From G963669295 sp963669295 (GTDB lineage: Bacteria > Bacteroidota > Bacteroidia > Flavobacteriales_D > CALLUQ01): 64,000 bases of DNA. The stretch is from positions 3,286,001 through 3,350,000 of the forward strand of contig OY769938.1 of NCBI GenBank assembly GCA_963669295.1, read 5' to 3'. Shown piece after piece: positions 61,029 through 64,000 of the stretch. How positions within the stretch are numbered: position 1 is the stretch's first letter; every line of letters begins with the position of its first letter. The translations under genes were made by a program, and so were the position numbers. The notes beneath the pieces are model-generated. The model was not told where the DNA came from. It did no database searches and was given only the letters and a program-made list of their open reading frames with translations.

Positions 61029-61708
61029 GAGTTATTCACTGTTTGTTGATTGTTAAGCCATTGCTGATATTGAGTAGCAGATTCAATGACTACTTCCATT
61101 TTCATACTATAATGTCCTTTCCCACAAATTTTATTGCACATCATCTCATAGTTAAACGCTACATCTCCTGGTTTTATTTTTATGGCATCGGTTGTTATTT
61201 CTGCTACAAACGTAGCCTGGGTAGTCATGCCAGGTACTGCATTTACTTGTATTCCAAATTGCGGGAGGTAAACACAATGAATTACATCTTGCGAACGCAC
61301 AAACATTTTTATTTCCTGGTTTACTGGTAAATGAAAACTGCGATCAACCACGATGTCATCGTAGGCGAATTTGCTGGTCGAATCAACCTTCATTTGTGCT
61401 AAACGTTGCTGCATTCTTTCTAACTTATCTAAGTCGTTTGGTGCAGCATCTTGTATCAACTGTGTTACTTCATCTTGTTTTTGTTGAAGGAATTCTGCAG
61501 TGAGTAATCCAACTGGATTCTCGTTACTAACCAACAAGTGATGGGTGGGGCCAAGCTGACCATCTTCTCCCGGATAACGTACTGCCCATTCGAATTGTTT
61601 GCCATACACTTCGATGGTTAAGGCATTGTTTGCAGGTGCTTCGGTTAACGTAGCAGGAAAGTCGCAACCTGCAAGCAATAAAAGTACCATGCTACAGAAG
61701 TTACGCAT
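61025..61708 (-). CDS. Lipoprotein with cytochrome oxidase subunit II (CuA) domain
   Basis: 227 residues from the ATG at 61708. A lipobox (LAGC, Cys15) replaces the usual two transmembrane helices of CoxB. The cupredoxin domain has 'YGKQFEWAVRYPG' and a complete CuA ligand set: His144 in 'DVIHCVYLP', Cys191 and Cys195 in 'MCNKICGKGHYSM', His199 and Met202. The acidic residue of the usual CxExC is Lys here. No other oxidase gene is near. It could be an electron-transfer lipoprotein or a subunit of an oxidase encoded elsewhere. Overlaps both neighbours by 4-8 bases. Confidence 0.88.
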   Translation of the reverse strand: MRNFCSMVLLLLAGCDFPATLTEAPANNALTIEVYGKQFEWAVRYPGEDGQLGPTHHLLVSNENPVGLLTAEFLQQKQDEVTQLIQDAAPNDLDKLERMQQRLAQMKVDSTSKFAYDDIVVDRSFHLPVNQEIKMFVRSQDVIHCVYLPQFGIQVNAVPGMTTQATFVAEITTDAIKIKPGDVAFNYEMMCNKICGKGHYSMKMEVVIESATQYQQWLNNQQTVNNS

Positions 61709-62285
61709 GTTGTAATTTATCGTTTGCAAAAGTCACAAGCTCTGGAAAGAATCGCTCAAACTCTTGTTGATATAATTGGTAATCTTCTCGTAATGCTTGA
61801 GATGCATGTTCCATGCCCGAATCAAAGCTTGTTCTTTGCGACATGCCAGTTAAGGCCTGATGAATGCCTTCTACATGCGCATAGCTTTTTAGCCAGTTAT
61901 GCCGAATCATATGGGGGAGCATGTACTGCGACTTTTGAGGCAGTACATCAAAGTTTTTTTGCAACATGGCATAGGCATCGTTAATGAAATCGTCTAATTG
62001 CGTGGCGGAGTATTGATGCCAAAGTGCTGCCAGGTAATGGTCGTAAAACATATCGACAATAACACCAGCATACTTTCGATATTTTTGACGTAATCGTTGT
62101 TTGCTTTCCTCAACAATTGGATGTTGATCAGTAAAAGTGTCTATTGCCCTGTGTAGTTCAATACCTTTAATAATGTCGGCCTCGTAATGCATGTATTGCT
62201 TGCCTTTAACAGCGTCGCCAATAAAGTTTCCAATTTTTATTTTGTCGGAATTGCCTGAAAGATAAAGGTGTGCCAAAAAGTTCAT
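61701..62285 (-). CDS. AcpH-like phosphodiesterase (DUF479)
   Basis: 194 residues, cytoplasmic. 'MNFLAHLYLS' and 'IGNFIGDAVKG', 'GIELHRAIDTFTDQHP' and 'VDMFYDHYLA' are the family signatures, with the His and Asp residues of an HD-like metal site. In Escherichia coli AcpH removes 4'-phosphopantetheine from acyl carrier protein. It leads the three-gene overlapping operon (AcpH-like, CuA lipoprotein, Smr). Confidence 0.9.
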   Translation of the reverse strand: MNFLAHLYLSGNSDKIKIGNFIGDAVKGKQYMHYEADIIKGIELHRAIDTFTDQHPIVEESKQRLRQKYRKYAGVIVDMFYDHYLAALWHQYSATQLDDFINDAYAMLQKNFDVLPQKSQYMLPHMIRHNWLKSYAHVEGIHQALTGMSQRTSFDSGMEHASQALREDYQLYQQEFERFFPELVTFANDKLQHA

Positions 62286-62393
62286 GCCGGGTGTTAGTTA
62301 GTGGTTCTAAATTACCCATTTATATTTTAAAACCGCCATTCGTGTAAAAAGCAGGTGGTGTATCGCTCGAAATCCCTTACTTTTATTCGCAGA

Positions 62394-63461
62394 ATGGACA
62401 ACAAAAAGCTGTTTTACTGGAGTGCCCAGGTATCGGGTTGGGGACTGCTAATATTTTTAGCAGGCATCATCAATTATACCAGTGGTACCTTCGACTTTGG
62501 ATTGGTATTTTACTTGCTGTCTATTTTTACGTTCGGAATTTTACTCACTCATTTTTACCGATACCTTATCATTCGATTGGATTGGTTGCGGTTAAGCATC
62601 TTAAAGCTACTTCCACGTGCAGTTATTGTGGCTATTATTTTTGGGGTAGTCTTTTTCTTCTTCGAAACCATTCTTATTCGAGAAATCATTTTAGGCACAA
62701 CTAACATTAGCCTATTATCGGTGTGGAATTCGTTTAATATATTCTTGAACTGGGCAGGGATTTGCACGTTGTGGTCGCTCTTTTATTTTGCCTTTACTCT
62801 CTCGGAAAATTACCGGAAAGAAGAGATTAAAAACCTGAAGTTTGAAGCCTCAAAGACAGAGATTGAACTGAACAACTTAAAATCGCAGCTGAACCCCCAT
62901 TTCATGTTCAACTCCATGAATAGTATTAGAGCTTTAGTGGATGAAAACCCTAAACAAGCTAAAAACTCGATAACGCAATTGTCGAATTTATTGCGCAATA
63001 CATTGTTGATTGGTCGCAAGAAATTTATTCCGTTGGAAGAGGAGATGAATGTTATTAAAGATTATTTACAGTTAGAAGGGATTCGATATGAGGAACGTTT
63101 AAATGTTGCTTATAACATTGAACCCGAAGCATTGCAATGCCAAATTCCTCCGTTGATGTTACAAACCATTGTGGAAAATGGGATTAAACATGGCATTTCT
63201 AAGTTAACCAAAGGAGGAACCCTGAGGGTGGTGGCAAAATTGCAAGACGACCACCTTAATTTAAGGGTAGAGAATTCAGGGGTTTACGATGCCACTGCTA
63301 CTTCTGATACCAGCATAGGACTTAACAACACTAGAAAACGACTGGCACTTATTTTTGGTAACGATGCCAGCTTTAGCATTTATAACGAAAACAACATGGT
63401 GATCGCCAACATCATCTTACCAAAACAGTATGACAATGAAAGCAATTCTCGTAGACGATGA
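62394..63461 (+). CDS. LytS/YehU-type sensor histidine kinase
   Basis: 355 residues from the ATG at 62394 (an upstream ATG at 62355 adds 13). Four membrane helices cover about 8-130. The kinase core has the His motif 'QLNPHFMFNSMNSIRALV', then 'LLRNTLLIGRKKFIPLEEEM', the N box 'QTIVENGIKHGI' and a C-terminal 'IGLNNTRKRLALIFG'. It phosphorylates the LytTR regulator whose start codon lies inside its 3' end. Confidence 0.92.
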   Translation: MDNKKLFYWSAQVSGWGLLIFLAGIINYTSGTFDFGLVFYLLSIFTFGILLTHFYRYLIIRLDWLRLSILKLLPRAVIVAIIFGVVFFFFETILIREIILGTTNISLLSVWNSFNIFLNWAGICTLWSLFYFAFTLSENYRKEEIKNLKFEASKTEIELNNLKSQLNPHFMFNSMNSIRALVDENPKQAKNSITQLSNLLRNTLLIGRKKFIPLEEEMNVIKDYLQLEGIRYEERLNVAYNIEPEALQCQIPPLMLQTIVENGIKHGISKLTKGGTLRVVAKLQDDHLNLRVENSGVYDATATSDTSIGLNNTRKRLALIFGNDASFSIYNENNMVIANIILPKQYDNESNSRRR

Positions 63462-64000
63462 ACGCCTGGCCAGACAGGAACTAAGAAATCTTCTTAAAAA
63501 ATACAGTCAAATTGAGGTGATTGACGAATGTGCCAATGCCGAAGAGGCTATCGCCAGTATCGATAAACACGATCCTGATTTGTTGTTTTTAGACATTCAG
63601 ATGCCTGAAAAGAATGGATTTGATTTGCTGGAAGACCTGGACAAGGCACCGCAGGTTATTTTTGTAACTGCTTACGATGAGTATGCAATTAACGCGTTCG
63701 AGGTAAATGCACTCGACTACCTCTTAAAGCCTGTTGATCCTGATCGGTTGGACGATGCCGTTAACAAGTTGCTTGCGGCACCTGAAGAAACTACTCCCAG
63801 GAAAACTTCAGAAACAAAAGAGCGTTTATCGGAAGACGATCAAATCTTCTTGAAAGATGGAGAGAAATGTTGGTTTGTTACATTAAAAGATGTAAGCATG
63901 TTTGAGTCGGAAGGCAATTACGTTCGTGTTTTCTTTGATGGTAATAAGCCCCTTATTTTAAAATCGCTCAACAACCTTGAATTGCGTTTGGATGGTCGTT
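63430..64000 (+). CDS. LytTR-family response regulator (3' partial)
   Basis: 190 complete codons are visible; the gene runs past the window end. It starts at ATG 63430 (or 63436), overlapping the kinase gene by 26-32 bases. The receiver domain has 'ILVDDE' and the phospho-acceptor Asp55 in 'LLFLDIQMPEKNG', with 'FVTAYDEYAINAFEVNALDYLLKPV'. A linker leads into the LytTR DNA-binding domain ('VSMFESEGNYVRVFF'). It probably binds paired repeats upstream of its target genes; targets are unknown. Confidence 0.9.
   Translation, partial: MTMKAILVDDERLARQELRNLLKKYSQIEVIDECANAEEAIASIDKHDPDLLFLDIQMPEKNGFDLLEDLDKAPQVIFVTAYDEYAINAFEVNALDYLLKPVDPDRLDDAVNKLLAAPEETTPRKTSETKERLSEDDQIFLKDGEKCWFVTLKDVSMFESEGNYVRVFFDGNKPLILKSLNNLELRLDGR

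Overview
The window comes from the chromosome of a Bacteroidota bacterium, probably one of the environmental Flavobacteriales or Chitinophagales-like lineages; the sequence does not settle the order. At least eleven proteins end in a type IX secretion (T9SS) sorting domain, either type A or the longer type B ('gliding-associated') form. Most genes lack a Shine-Dalgarno sequence, and several have the Bacteroidota -7 promoter element TAnnTTTG. There is also a PorE-like OmpA/TPR/propeller protein, a LytS/LytTR pair and a Y_Y_Y-type propeller sensor. I found no rRNA, tRNA, CRISPR array or intact insertion sequence.

Layout. 1-4.5 kb: the end of a large type B cargo protein, a plastocyanin-like cargo protein and an Omp28-like cargo protein. 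4.9-7.0 kb: a Nudix hydrolase, then an accessory-looking pocket with an AT-rich HNH nuclease gene, about 480 bp of degenerate 21-bp tandem repeats and a small HTH gene. 7.0-15.3 kb: a WD40 protein, a lipoprotein, a thermolysin-like cargo protease and a 1051-residue propeller/PP2C sensor. 15.3-16.0 kb: three tandem copies of a non-coding repeat of about 233 bp. 16.1-23.7 kb: an SBBP/PKD type B protein, two overlapping sugar dehydrogenase-like genes, a small membrane protein and a beta-solenoid-like cargo protein. 23.7-25.5 kb: divergent small genes, a 147-bp inverted-repeat element and msrB. 25.6-36.7 kb: a BNR-repeat cargo protein, a CPBP protease, the PorE-like protein, a DUF72 protein, an AAA/VWA pair, an MscS channel, a small membrane protein and an M28 peptidase. 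36.9-50.8 kb: mostly housekeeping and envelope genes (YceI proteins, a paralogous cargo pair, thiol oxidoreductase, nitroreductase, M23/LysM peptidase, MarR regulator, membrane MutS-like ATPase, SDR).

50.8-54.5 kb is the most interesting locus. A BlaI-type repressor gene has a long dyad over its own promoter and is followed immediately by an M56 (BlaR1-like) protease fused to a TonB C-terminal domain. It is flanked by a minimal TonB-domain protein and by a four-helix membrane protein that joins a DUF922-like HExxH domain to another TonB domain. This looks like a repressor-controlled envelope protease/TonB module. Its signal and substrate are unknown.

54.5-64 kb: a secreted arginine-deiminase-family cargo protein, a very basic secreted protein, a lipoprotein, a 58-residue gene beside mltF, a secreted protein with a good promoter, a three-gene overlapping operon (AcpH-like, CuA-domain lipoprotein, Smr), and a LytS-type histidine kinase overlapping a LytTR response regulator that runs off the end of the window.
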